Assembly (NCBI GenBank): GCA_041158225.1
Contig: JBEBBU010000174.1
Location: forward strand, 1 to 24,355
From: JBEBBU01 sp041158225
Lineage (GTDB): Bacteria; Pseudomonadota; Gammaproteobacteria; Methylococcales; Methylococcaceae
Reading direction: 5' to 3'
Length of the DNA: 24,355 bases
Shown here: in pieces, positions 8,088 through 15,428 of the stretch
Layout of the letters: each line of letters starts with the position of its first letter
How positions within the stretch are numbered: the first letter of the stretch is position 1
Program-made: the position numbers and the translations under genes
The notes under the pieces: model-generated
What the model was told of the DNA's origin: nothing
Database searches by the model: none
Seen by the model: the letters and a program-made list of their open reading frames with translations, nothing else

Positions 8088-8879
8088 ATGAATATTCGCG
8101 CTCGCACATGGTTGGCACTATTTCTTTCCCTGGCTTCTGCAGGTGCACTGGCAGAGTCGGCTGTGGCAGTACCGGCACCGCATGCACCAGTGACGGAGGC
8201 GGCGGGTAAAAGCACTGACCATGCTGACCATCACGCCATTGAGGAATCACTCAAGTCAGCTTTGCCTGGCGTGAAGGCTGACAGTATTACTGCATCGCCT
8301 ATTCCCGGGCTGTATGAGGTTATTGTTGGCCCCAAACTGATCTACATGACGCGCGATGGCCGTTATCTGCTGCAGGGCTCCATCATTGATGCCAAGGCGC
8401 GCAATGATGTGACTGAACCCCGTCTTGCCGTGGCGCGTATCAATGCACTGAAGAAATTCGGCGATGAGCACATGGTGGTCTTCAGCCCCAAGCTGAAGAA
8501 ATACGATGCTTATGTATTTACCGATATTGACTGCGGTTACTGTCGCAAGCTGCACAGTGAGATTGACCAGTATATGGCGCATGGTATTGCCATCCATTAC
8601 CTATTCTTCCCGCGGGCGGGCGAGGGTTCAGATTCCTGGAACAAGGCCGTCACGGTCTGGTGCAGTGCCGACCGGCAGGCGGCATTCACCCAGGCCAAGA
8701 AAGGACAGGCGCTGCCCAAAAAAGAATGCAAGAACCCTGTAGCGGATCATTATGCGCTGGGTAATGCCATGGGGGTTCAGGGAACGCCGATGATTGTCAC
8801 CGGTAGCGGCGCGATTCTGCCTGGTTATGTCAATGCTGACCAGCTGGCCAACATGCTGGAATACGAGGGCAAGCAGTAG
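8088..8879 (+). CDS. dsbC: Thiol:disulfide interchange protein DsbC (periplasmic)
   Basis: Periplasmic disulfide isomerase. The 263-residue precursor begins with a clear Sec signal peptide (positive RAR, a hydrophobic stretch, and a likely cut after ALA at residue 22). Next comes a linker rich in Ala, Pro and His (HADHH at 45-49), then the DsbC dimerisation domain (about 50-110, GLYEVIVGPKLIYMTRDGRY). The thioredoxin-like domain carries the active site CGYC (149-152) and the cis-proline loop GTP (232-234). C192 and C214 match the structural disulfide of E. coli DsbC, and DHYALGNAMGVQGTP matches its C-terminal part. It starts 42 bases after rseP. Isomerase rather than DsbG or DsbA is favoured by CGYC and the second cysteine pair. 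Confidence 0.93.
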   Translation: MNIRARTWLALFLSLASAGALAESAVAVPAPHAPVTEAAGKSTDHADHHAIEESLKSALPGVKADSITASPIPGLYEVIVGPKLIYMTRDGRYLLQGSIIDAKARNDVTEPRLAVARINALKKFGDEHMVVFSPKLKKYDAYVFTDIDCGYCRKLHSEIDQYMAHGIAIHYLFFPRAGEGSDSWNKAVTVWCSADRQAAFTQAKKGQALPKKECKNPVADHYALGNAMGVQGTPMIVTGSGAILPGYVNADQLANMLEYEGKQ

Positions 8880-8918
8880 GCTTGCCTGCCCTTTGGCGTA
8901 TTGCGGGAGGGCTGCTCC

Positions 8919-9377
8919 TCAGGCACTGAAGGCAGCAGTTTCTCCCGGGCGTCTCAGCATCTTGTTGACTTCGTCAAGATGCAGTTCTTCCTGCACAATC
9001 ATCTCTCTGGCGTATTCTTCCAGCAGTATGGACGATATCTTTTCGGCGATGGCCAGCAGGTCGTAGTAGGCAGCCAGGGCAGTTTTTTCGTGTTCCAGAC
9101 TTTCCCGGAGAATGTCGCCAATATCATGCTGTTCGGTTTCCAGCAGGGCGCCAATCTTGAGTGAGGGGTGGCCTCCCATCAGTGTCACCAGTTCGCCAGC
9201 CTTATGGGCGTGGGCCAGACTTTCATCCGCATTGCCTTTCAGCCATGACACGATAGGGATACGGTTATAGCCGTAAACCATCAGGGCATAGTGGGTATAT
9301 TTCACCACGCCAGCCAGTTCAAGTTCCATGATGCGGTTAAGCACGGTAATAGCTTCAGCGTTTTTCACATCAGACAT
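8919..9377 (-). CDS. Bacterioferritin-like / ferritin-family protein
   Basis: A 152-residue all-helical protein of the ferritin-like superfamily, probably involved in iron storage or oxidation. ATG at 9377 is chosen because GGAAGGA (9391-9385 on the reverse strand) lies seven bases upstream; a GTG at 9383 would be only one base from it. Helix A has MELELAGVVKYTHY, helix B ADESLAHAHKAGE, helix C RESLEHEKTALAAYY, and helix D REMIVQEELHLDEV with an intact ExxH (E130, H133). The first pair is spaced E52-x3-H56 rather than ExxH. The Met that binds haem in true bacterioferritin is not evident, so the exact subfamily is uncertain. It stands alone, between dsbC and mutS. Confidence 0.82.
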   Translation of the reverse strand: MSDVKNAEAITVLNRIMELELAGVVKYTHYALMVYGYNRIPIVSWLKGNADESLAHAHKAGELVTLMGGHPSLKIGALLETEQHDIGDILRESLEHEKTALAAYYDLLAIAEKISSILLEEYAREMIVQEELHLDEVNKMLRRPGETAAFSA

Positions 9378-9412
9378 GATCACATCCTTCCGGTTGATAT
9401 AGGGATAGAGTG

Positions 9413-9440
9413 ATTGTAAGCCTGCATGCAGCTATTGCAA
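9413..9440 (-). promoter_or_regulatory. Promoter of the bacterioferritin-like gene with a palindrome in its spacer
   Basis: On the reverse strand TTGCAA (9440-9435) and TACAAT (9418-9413) are 16 bases apart, matching 4/6 and 5/6 of the sigma70 consensus. The spacer holds the perfect 10-base palindrome CTGCATGCAG (9422-9431), a possible operator half of unknown identity. Transcription would begin near 9406, about 30 bases before the ATG. Confidence 0.5.
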
Positions 9441-9467
9441 ACATCGTATCGGATTCGGCTGTCACGA

Positions 9468-12062
9468 TCATAGCAGTGACTGCAGGCGATAGAGCTGATC
9501 CAGCGCTTCGCGTGGTGTCAGCAGGTCTGGCTGCAGATTCTGCAGTTCAGCCAGTACCGGATGAGGCTCCCGTTCGGCAAACATGTCCAGCTGCAGGCCT
9601 TTGCCTGTATCTCTGACCTGAGGCTGATCGGCTGACTGGATTTCAAGTTGTCGCAGTTTTTCGCGGGCGCTTTCTACCACACGTGGTGGAACGCCTGCGA
9701 GAGCGGCTACCTGCAGGCCGTAACTCTGTCTGGCCGGTCCCTGCTGCACGGCGTGCAGGAAAACGACCTTGTGCCCATGTTCAATGGCGTCCAGATGCAC
9801 ATTGGCGGTTTCTGGCAGTGTATCGGGCAGTGTGGTCAGCTCAAAATAGTGGGTGGCAAACAGGGTGTAGGCCTTGAGGGTGCGCGCCAGATATTCAGCG
9901 CAGGCCCAGGCCAGTGACAGTCCGTCGAAGGTGCTGGTGCCACGTCCAACCTCATCCATGATCACCAGACTGTGCGCGGTGGCGTGGTGCAGGATGTTGG
10001 CGGTTTCAGTCATTTCCACCATGAAGGTGGAGCGGCCACTGGACAGATCGTCAGATGCGCCGATACGGGTGAAAATACGGTCAACCGGGCCGATGTCGGC
10101 TTTGCGCGCAGGTACAAAGCTGCCTATATGCGCCAGATGGACAATAATGGCCGTCTGGCGCATATAGGTGGACTTACCGCCCATATTGGGGCCAGTAATG
10201 ATCAGCATACGGCGTTCCGGATGCAGATCCAGGTCATTGGCAATAAAGGCGTGCTGGCTCAGCCGTTCTACCACGGGATGTCTGCCTGCTTCAATGTGCA
10301 GGCCTGGGTGTTCTGAGAACTGAGGTGCGTTCAGTTCCAGCGCGACGGCGCGGTCACTGAGTGAGACCATGACATCCAGTTCGGCAATGGCGTCTGCCAT
10401 CGTCTGCAGACAGGGAACCGATAGGCCCAGTTCATCCAGCAGACGGTCATAGAGGGCGCGCTCACAGGCCAGTGAGCGTTCACGTGCACTCAGTACCTTG
10501 TCTTCGAATGCCTTGAGCTCCGGTGTAATGAAGCGCTCGGCATTTTTCAGGGTCTGGCGGCGCTGGTAGTCGATGGGAGCCTGCTCAGACTGGGCGCGTG
10601 ACAGTTCGACATAAAAACCCTGTACCCGGTTATAGCCCACCTTGAGGCTGCTGAGGCCGGTACGTTCACGTTCGCGTACCTCAAGATCCAGCAGGAACTG
10701 GTCGGCATTCTGGCTCAGGTTACGCAGTTCATCCAGTTCGGCATCAAATCCGGGTGCAATGACGCCGCCATCGCGGATCAGTACTGGCGGGTTGTCGATG
10801 ATGGCCGCACTGAGTCTTGCCACCAGTTCAGGCTGTTCACGCATGCGGCTGGCAATAGCCTGTAACTGTGGTGCAGGCAGGCTCTCCAGCAGGCGCTGCA
10901 GTGCCGGCAGCAGTTCCAGAGACAGCCTGAGGGTGTGAAGATCGCGTGGCCGGGCTGATTTCAGGGCAATACGGGTGGCAATACGTTCGATATCGCCCAT
11001 GCCCTGTAGCGTATCCTGCAGGTCGGCATAGTGGTTTTTTTCCAGCAGCAGGGCAATGCTGGCATGACGTTGCCTGAGGATGGCATGATCCCGGATGGGT
11101 TGCTGCATCCAGCGGCGCAGCAGCCGGCTGCCCATGCTGCAACGGCACTGATCCATGAGTCCGAGCAGCGTCAGTTCCATGCGGCCGCTGGGGTGCCAGT
11201 CAATCTCCAGATTGCGCCGGCTGACGGCATCAATACCCACATAATCCTGCATCTGTTCCAGTCTGAGACTTTTCAGATGAGGCAGGGCACTACGCTGGGT
11301 ATCCCTGACATACTGGATCAGGCAACCGGTCGCGGCAATGGCCGGGTGGTCCGGTGTACAGCCAAATCCGTTCAGGTCATGAACTTCAAGCTGGCCGAGC
11401 AGCAGGCGCAGGGCGCTCTCATGATCAAAGTGCCAGACAGGGCGTTGTTGCAGACCGCGCCGGTGCTGGCAGAGCTGGACAAGTGCGCTGTCCTCAGGTA
11501 GCAGCAGTTCGGCCGGCTGGATACGCTCCAGTTCGCTGAGCAGATGTTCTTCGCTTTCAGCTGTCAGCAGGGTGAAGCGTCCACCGGCCAGATCCAGTGT
11601 GGCGATGCCGTAACCATGGCGTTGCGGGGCAATGCTGACCAGCAGCTGGTCCTGACGGTCATCCATGAGATTTTCGTCAGTCACGGTACCTGGTGTGAGG
11701 ATACGCACGACCTTGCGCTCCACAGGGCCTTTGGATGTGGCAGGATCGCCGATCTGCTCGCAGATGGCGACACACAGCCCCTGTCTGACCAGTCGTGCCA
11801 GATAGCCATCGGCGGCGTGATAGGGAATGCCTGCCATGGGAATGCGGGTGCCTGCGGATTCTCCGCGGCTGGTCAGGGTCAGATCCAGCAGTCGCGCCGC
11901 TTCCCTGGCATCTTCGAAGAAGAGTTCGTAGAAGTCACCCATGCGGTAAAACAGCAGATGATCCGGATGTTCGGCTTTCATCTGCAGATACTGGCGCATC
12001 ATGGGGGTGTGCTTTTCGAGGTCTTTTATCTCAACAGGTTTGGGGGTCGTTTCTTGTTTCAT
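9468..12062 (-). CDS. mutS: DNA mismatch repair protein MutS
   Basis: Recognises base mismatches and small loops after replication and, with MutL, starts repair. The 864-residue product has the N-terminal mismatch-binding domain with YRMGDFYELF (about 40-49, including the Phe that wedges at the mismatch and the nearby Glu). Next are ICEQIGDPATSKGPVERKVV, the long lever/clamp helices, and the C-terminal ABC-type ATPase. There Walker A is GPNMGGKSTYMRQ (near residue 620), the signature is SSGRSTFMVEM, Walker B is LVIMDEVGRGTSTFDG, and FATHYFELT follows. Start at 12062 has a weak Shine-Dalgarno; Met-21 (HTPMMRQYLQMK) is an alternative, but E. coli MutS also has residues ahead of it. Size is normal (E. 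coli 853). The gene is transcribed against its neighbours. Confidence 0.98.
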   Translation of the reverse strand: MKQETTPKPVEIKDLEKHTPMMRQYLQMKAEHPDHLLFYRMGDFYELFFEDAREAARLLDLTLTSRGESAGTRIPMAGIPYHAADGYLARLVRQGLCVAICEQIGDPATSKGPVERKVVRILTPGTVTDENLMDDRQDQLLVSIAPQRHGYGIATLDLAGGRFTLLTAESEEHLLSELERIQPAELLLPEDSALVQLCQHRRGLQQRPVWHFDHESALRLLLGQLEVHDLNGFGCTPDHPAIAATGCLIQYVRDTQRSALPHLKSLRLEQMQDYVGIDAVSRRNLEIDWHPSGRMELTLLGLMDQCRCSMGSRLLRRWMQQPIRDHAILRQRHASIALLLEKNHYADLQDTLQGMGDIERIATRIALKSARPRDLHTLRLSLELLPALQRLLESLPAPQLQAIASRMREQPELVARLSAAIIDNPPVLIRDGGVIAPGFDAELDELRNLSQNADQFLLDLEVRERERTGLSSLKVGYNRVQGFYVELSRAQSEQAPIDYQRRQTLKNAERFITPELKAFEDKVLSARERSLACERALYDRLLDELGLSVPCLQTMADAIAELDVMVSLSDRAVALELNAPQFSEHPGLHIEAGRHPVVERLSQHAFIANDLDLHPERRMLIITGPNMGGKSTYMRQTAIIVHLAHIGSFVPARKADIGPVDRIFTRIGASDDLSSGRSTFMVEMTETANILHHATAHSLVIMDEVGRGTSTFDGLSLAWACAEYLARTLKAYTLFATHYFELTTLPDTLPETANVHLDAIEHGHKVVFLHAVQQGPARQSYGLQVAALAGVPPRVVESAREKLRQLEIQSADQPQVRDTGKGLQLDMFAEREPHPVLAELQNLQPDLLTPREALDQLYRLQSLL

Positions 12063-12392
12063 TCGGTTGTCGGGTGCTTTTGTTGGCCGCCTGTCTCAGG
12101 CCTCAATTATGAAGCCTGTCCCGGCAAACGCAATCGTGAAATTGATCAGCCTTGCCGATTCAGAGCGGCATTGAGATGATTGATGACCGGGCCAGAAACC
12201 TGTTCAGGGTGATCATTGCTCGATCGCTGGCGCAGGTTGCACGAGTGGGTATGCAACAGCGTTGTACTGTCACTATGGCGTATGCTGCTCCACCGTTGCC
12301 TGTGAAATGTGACTCTGGCAGCGTATTTGTCCTATCCTGATGTTGCATAATAGAGGCAAGGTTAAAGCTGCCAATTCAGGGAGACCCGTGTC
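12063..12392. other. 330-base divergent spacer between mutS and msrP
   Basis: No convincing gene was found here; the short open frame at 12152-12340 has no Shine-Dalgarno and no recognisable protein pattern. For mutS, a weak reverse-strand promoter can be drawn: TTGCGT (12133-12128) and CATAAT (12111-12106), spacer 16. On the plus side CATAAT at 12346-12351 could be the -10 of msrP, but no good -35 stands at 16-18 bases. A small hairpin GCCTG/CAGGC (12089-12101) lies in the mutS leader. Confidence 0.4.
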
Positions 12393-13322
12393 ATGGCCAA
12401 AAATCCTTCTGTTCTGACTGACAATGATGTTACCCCGCAGGACCTTTATCAGGAGCGTCGGCGCTTCATGCAGACATCGGTGGCGCTGGCAGCGGGGGCT
12501 ATGCTGACCGCAAGTACCCGATCACATGCCGCTCTGGATCGGGTGCTCAATCCGGCCTATCGTCTGGATGAGCCGCTTTCGACCCTGAAACAGGTGACGG
12601 AATATAACAATTTCTATGAATTTGGAACCGGCAAGGATGATCCTGCGCGTCGCGCCCAGTCTCTCAAGACAGCGCCATGGACGGTGAAGATTGAGGGGGC
12701 TGTAGCCAAACCTAGAACTTTCGGTATCGAGGATCTGCTGAAACTGGCGCCTCTGGAAGAAAGAATCTACCGGCTACGCTGTGTGGAAGCCTGGTCCATG
12801 GTCATACCCTGGCTGGGCTATCCGCTCAGTGCCCTGCTGAAGCAGGTCGAACCGCTCGGTAATGCCCGCTATGTCGAGTTTGTTTCGCTACATGATCCTG
12901 AGCAGATGCCTGGCCAGAACAGTTCCGTGCTCGATTGGCCCTATCGTGAAGGATTACGCATGGACGAAGCCATGCATCCGCTGACATTGCTGACGCTTGG
13001 TCTTTACGGGGATGTCCTTCCACGACAGAATGGTGCTCCGGTGCGGCTCGTAGTGCCATGGAAATACGGATTCAAGAGCGCCAAATCCATTGTGACGATC
13101 CGCCTGAGCGAGCAGCCGCCCGTGACCAGCTGGATGAAGGCAGGCCCCAGGGAATATGGTTTCTATGCCAATGTCAATCCTGATGTCGATCATCCCCGCT
13201 GGAGTCAGGCGAAGGAGCGGCGCATCGGTGATTTCATGAAGCGTCCGACCCTGCCATTCAATGGTTACGCAGCAGAGGTCGCCAGTCTTTATAGTGGTAT
13301 GGATCTGGTCAGGAATTTCTAG
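12393..13322 (+). CDS. msrP: Methionine sulfoxide reductase catalytic subunit MsrP (molybdoenzyme, Tat-exported)
   Basis: Periplasmic molybdopterin enzyme that repairs oxidised methionine in envelope proteins, normally receiving electrons from the haem membrane protein MsrQ. The 309-residue precursor has a twin-arginine signal (RRRFMQTS, 22-29) followed by the hydrophobic stretch VALAAGAML. The oxidoreductase molybdopterin domain has LEERIYRLRCVEAWSMVIPW with the Mo-ligand Cys at 130. Further matches to E. coli YedY/MsrP are PEQMPGQ, RMDEAMHPLTLL, NGAPVRLVVPWKYGFKSAKS and YGFYANVNPDVDHPRWSQA. Start at 12393 has AGGGAGA eight bases upstream. It is slightly shorter than E. coli MsrP (334). No msrQ is adjacent; pncC follows. 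Confidence 0.95.
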   Translation: MAKNPSVLTDNDVTPQDLYQERRRFMQTSVALAAGAMLTASTRSHAALDRVLNPAYRLDEPLSTLKQVTEYNNFYEFGTGKDDPARRAQSLKTAPWTVKIEGAVAKPRTFGIEDLLKLAPLEERIYRLRCVEAWSMVIPWLGYPLSALLKQVEPLGNARYVEFVSLHDPEQMPGQNSSVLDWPYREGLRMDEAMHPLTLLTLGLYGDVLPRQNGAPVRLVVPWKYGFKSAKSIVTIRLSEQPPVTSWMKAGPREYGFYANVNPDVDHPRWSQAKERRIGDFMKRPTLPFNGYAAEVASLYSGMDLVRNF

Positions 13323-13344
13323 ATAGTTGCTGAAGGGGCTCGCC

Positions 13345-13836
13345 ATGCAGGAAAGCAATGACATCGTCCAGCAGCTGGGCAGGCGCATGCAGCGTCTTGG
13401 GCGGCGTCTGGTGACTGCAGAATCCTGCACTGGTGGGCGCATTGCTGCTGCCATCACGGATGTGCCAGGCTGTTCAGCCTGGTTTGAGCGTGGTTTTGTG
13501 ACTTACAGCAATGCGAGCAAATCCGAACTGCTGGCGGTGCCGCCAGCGCTTATCCTGCAGGAAGGGGCTGTCAGTGAGGCTGTGGTGCTTGCCATGGTAC
13601 GTGGAGCCATCCAGTGCAGTCATGCTGATGTGGCCATTGCTGTCAGTGGTATTGCCGGCCCTGATGGTGGTTCACCTGAAAAACCGCTGGGAACGGTGTG
13701 GATGGCCTGGATGGTGGCGCCCGCGCCAGCGTGTGCGGCCCACTATATTTATCAGGGAGACCGTGCATCCGTGCGTGGTCAGGCATGCCGCGATGCTCTG
13801 CTTGGCCTTCTGCAGTTCCTGGCCGTGGAGCCCTGA
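13345..13836 (+). CDS. pncC: Nicotinamide-nucleotide amidohydrolase PncC (CinA C-terminal domain)
   Basis: Deamidates nicotinamide mononucleotide to nicotinate mononucleotide in NAD recycling. The 163-residue protein is a single CinA C-terminal domain: RLVTAESCTGGRIAAAITDV with the catalytic ESCTGG serine region, GCSAWFERGFVTYSNASKSE, and AIAVSGIAGPDGGSPEKPLG. Start at 13345 is chosen because AAGGGG (13333-13338) is six bases upstream; an in-frame TTG at 13327 is less likely. Length agrees with E. coli PncC (YgaD, 165). It lacks the N-terminal competence-damage domain of full CinA. Location immediately before recA is standard for gammaproteobacteria. Confidence 0.95.
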   Translation: MQESNDIVQQLGRRMQRLGRRLVTAESCTGGRIAAAITDVPGCSAWFERGFVTYSNASKSELLAVPPALILQEGAVSEAVVLAMVRGAIQCSHADVAIAVSGIAGPDGGSPEKPLGTVWMAWMVAPAPACAAHYIYQGDRASVRGQACRDALLGLLQFLAVEP

Positions 13837-13895
13837 AGCATCCTGCTATGACGATCTGCGGCACTGTGAAATAATAGAACCTTCTTCAGGGCTGG

Positions 13896-14957
13896 ATGAC
13901 TATGGACGAAAATAAACGCAAGGCACTCGGGGCTGCACTTTCCCAGATTGAAAAGCAGTTCGGCAAAGGGTCCGTCATGCGCATGGGGGATGTGCCCCAG
14001 GCTGCCATTGACGTGATCCCTACCGGATCGCTGGCGCTTGATATTGCGCTGGGATGCGGCGGTCTTCCCCGTGGGCGTATCGTTGAAATCTATGGCCCGG
14101 AATCGTCGGGCAAAACCACTTTGACCCTTGAGGTTATTGCCCAGGCGCAGAAACTTGGCGGCATTGCGGCTTTCATTGATGCTGAACACGCTCTTGATCC
14201 CATCTATGCTGAAAAAATTGGTGTCAATCTGGCTGATCTGCTGGTATCCCAGCCGGATACCGGGGAGCAGGCGCTGGAAATTGCCGATATGCTGGTCAGA
14301 TCCGGCGGGATTGATGTGGTCGTGATTGACTCGGTGGCTGCGCTGACGCCAAAGGCTGAAATCGAAGGTGAAATGGGCGATTCCCACGTCGGCCTTCAGG
14401 CCAGACTCATGTCGCAGGCCCTGCGCAAACTGACCGCCAATATCAAGCGTTCCAACACGCTGGTGATTTTTATCAACCAGATCCGTATGAAAATTGGTGT
14501 GATGTTTGGCAATCCTGAAACCACTACGGGTGGCAATGCCCTGAAGTTCTATGCTTCGGTGCGTCTTGATATCCGTCGTTCCAGTGCCATCAAGAATGGC
14601 GATGAGGTTATCGGTAACGAGACCCGGGTCAAGGTGGTCAAGAACAAGGTGGCGCCACCCTTCAGGCAGGCAGATTTTGAGATTCTCTATGGTGAGGGTG
14701 TATCGCGCGAAGGTGAACTGATTGATCTGGGGGTTAACCACGGACTGATCCAGAAGGCCGGATCCTGGTACAGCTATGCTGGCGACCGGGTAGGACAGGG
14801 CAAAGACAATGTGCGCGCTTTCCTGCGGGATAATCCGGCGATTGCTGCAGAGATTGAGACGGCTATCCGTGACAAGGTGCTGAGCAGTCGTGATACAGCG
14901 ACTGCTGCGGTTTCCCAGGATGTGGATGCAGGTGATGAGCTCGCCGGCGAGTTCTGA
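13896..14957 (+). CDS. recA: Recombinase RecA
   Basis: Forms the nucleoprotein filament for homologous strand exchange and triggers LexA self-cleavage. The 353-residue product begins MTMDENKRKALGAALSQIEK, with Walker A GPESSGKTT (67-75). Walker B is in VVVIDSVAALTP, the L1/L2 region includes EGEMGDSHVGLQARLMSQAL and MKIGVMFGNPETTTGGNALK, and the tail is acidic (DAGDELAGEF). Start at 13896 matches the E. coli MAIDENK N-terminus; a second in-frame ATG lies at 13902. AATAAT at 13870-13875 may be a -10, without a good -35. No consensus LexA box is visible in the 59-base upstream gap (see findings). It overlaps recX by 23 bases. Confidence 0.98.
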   Translation: MTMDENKRKALGAALSQIEKQFGKGSVMRMGDVPQAAIDVIPTGSLALDIALGCGGLPRGRIVEIYGPESSGKTTLTLEVIAQAQKLGGIAAFIDAEHALDPIYAEKIGVNLADLLVSQPDTGEQALEIADMLVRSGGIDVVVIDSVAALTPKAEIEGEMGDSHVGLQARLMSQALRKLTANIKRSNTLVIFINQIRMKIGVMFGNPETTTGGNALKFYASVRLDIRRSSAIKNGDEVIGNETRVKVVKNKVAPPFRQADFEILYGEGVSREGELIDLGVNHGLIQKAGSWYSYAGDRVGQGKDNVRAFLRDNPAIAAEIETAIRDKVLSSRDTATAAVSQDVDAGDELAGEF

Positions 14958-15420
14958 TCTGCACAAGGCGGCGCTGGCCAGTGCCTTGCGCTGGCTTGCA
15001 CGCCGTGAGTATGCACGGGCGGAACTGGCGCAGCGTCTTGAACATGCAGGCTATCCTGCACCTCTGGTGGAGGATGTCATGGATCAGCTGGTCACGGATG
15101 GCTGGCTGTCAGATCAGCGTTTTGCCGAAAGTTTCCGGCGCAGCCGGTCAGCACGTGGCTATGGTCCCGTGCGTATCCGCTACGAGATGAGAATGCGTGG
15201 CGTACCTGATGCCATGATTGATGCAGAAGTTGCGGCCTCAGGTCGCGAGAGTGACGATCTGGTGCGCCAGTTGTATGCGAGAAAATATCGCGGGATACCC
15301 CCCGCTTCAGTACAGGAGCGCGCGGCCAGAACGCGGTTTCTTCTGCGCCGTGGCTTTGCCATGTCACAGATCCAGCCGTTGCTGGGCGCTTCCTGCGAAT
15401 CCAATGAACCTTTAGAGTGA
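14935..15420 (+). CDS. recX: Regulatory protein RecX
   Basis: Small helical protein that caps RecA filaments and limits recombinase activity. The product is 161 residues from ATG at 14935, read within the last 23 bases of recA. It shows the RecX three-helix repeats: LASALRWLARREYARAELAQ, QLVTDGWLSDQRFAESFRRS, ARGYGPVRIRYEMRMRGV and ARTRFLLRRGFAMSQIQPLL. An in-frame GTG at 14932 is an alternative. The stop overlaps a possible GTG start of alaS. Coupling to recA gives co-expression, with lower output expected from the poor Shine-Dalgarno. Length is within the usual 150-170 residues. Confidence 0.94.
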   Translation: MSSPASSDLHKAALASALRWLARREYARAELAQRLEHAGYPAPLVEDVMDQLVTDGWLSDQRFAESFRRSRSARGYGPVRIRYEMRMRGVPDAMIDAEVAASGRESDDLVRQLYARKYRGIPPASVQERAARTRFLLRRGFAMSQIQPLLGASCESNEPLE

Positions 15421-15428
15421 CAGACAGC

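Noticed and set aside
8867..8894. Hairpin GGCAAGC/GCTTGCC at the dsbC stop as a terminator
   Set aside because: The stem is acceptable but the following bases are TGCCCTTTGG, not a T-run; too weak to call.
12152..12340. 62-codon open frame in the mutS-msrP spacer
   Set aside because: No ribosome-binding site or protein pattern; ends beside the probable msrP promoter region.
13779..14966. 395-codon open frame on the minus strand opposite recA
   Set aside because: It lies exactly antisense to a certain gene, shows no family pattern and no ribosome-binding site; it is a by-product of codon bias in recA.
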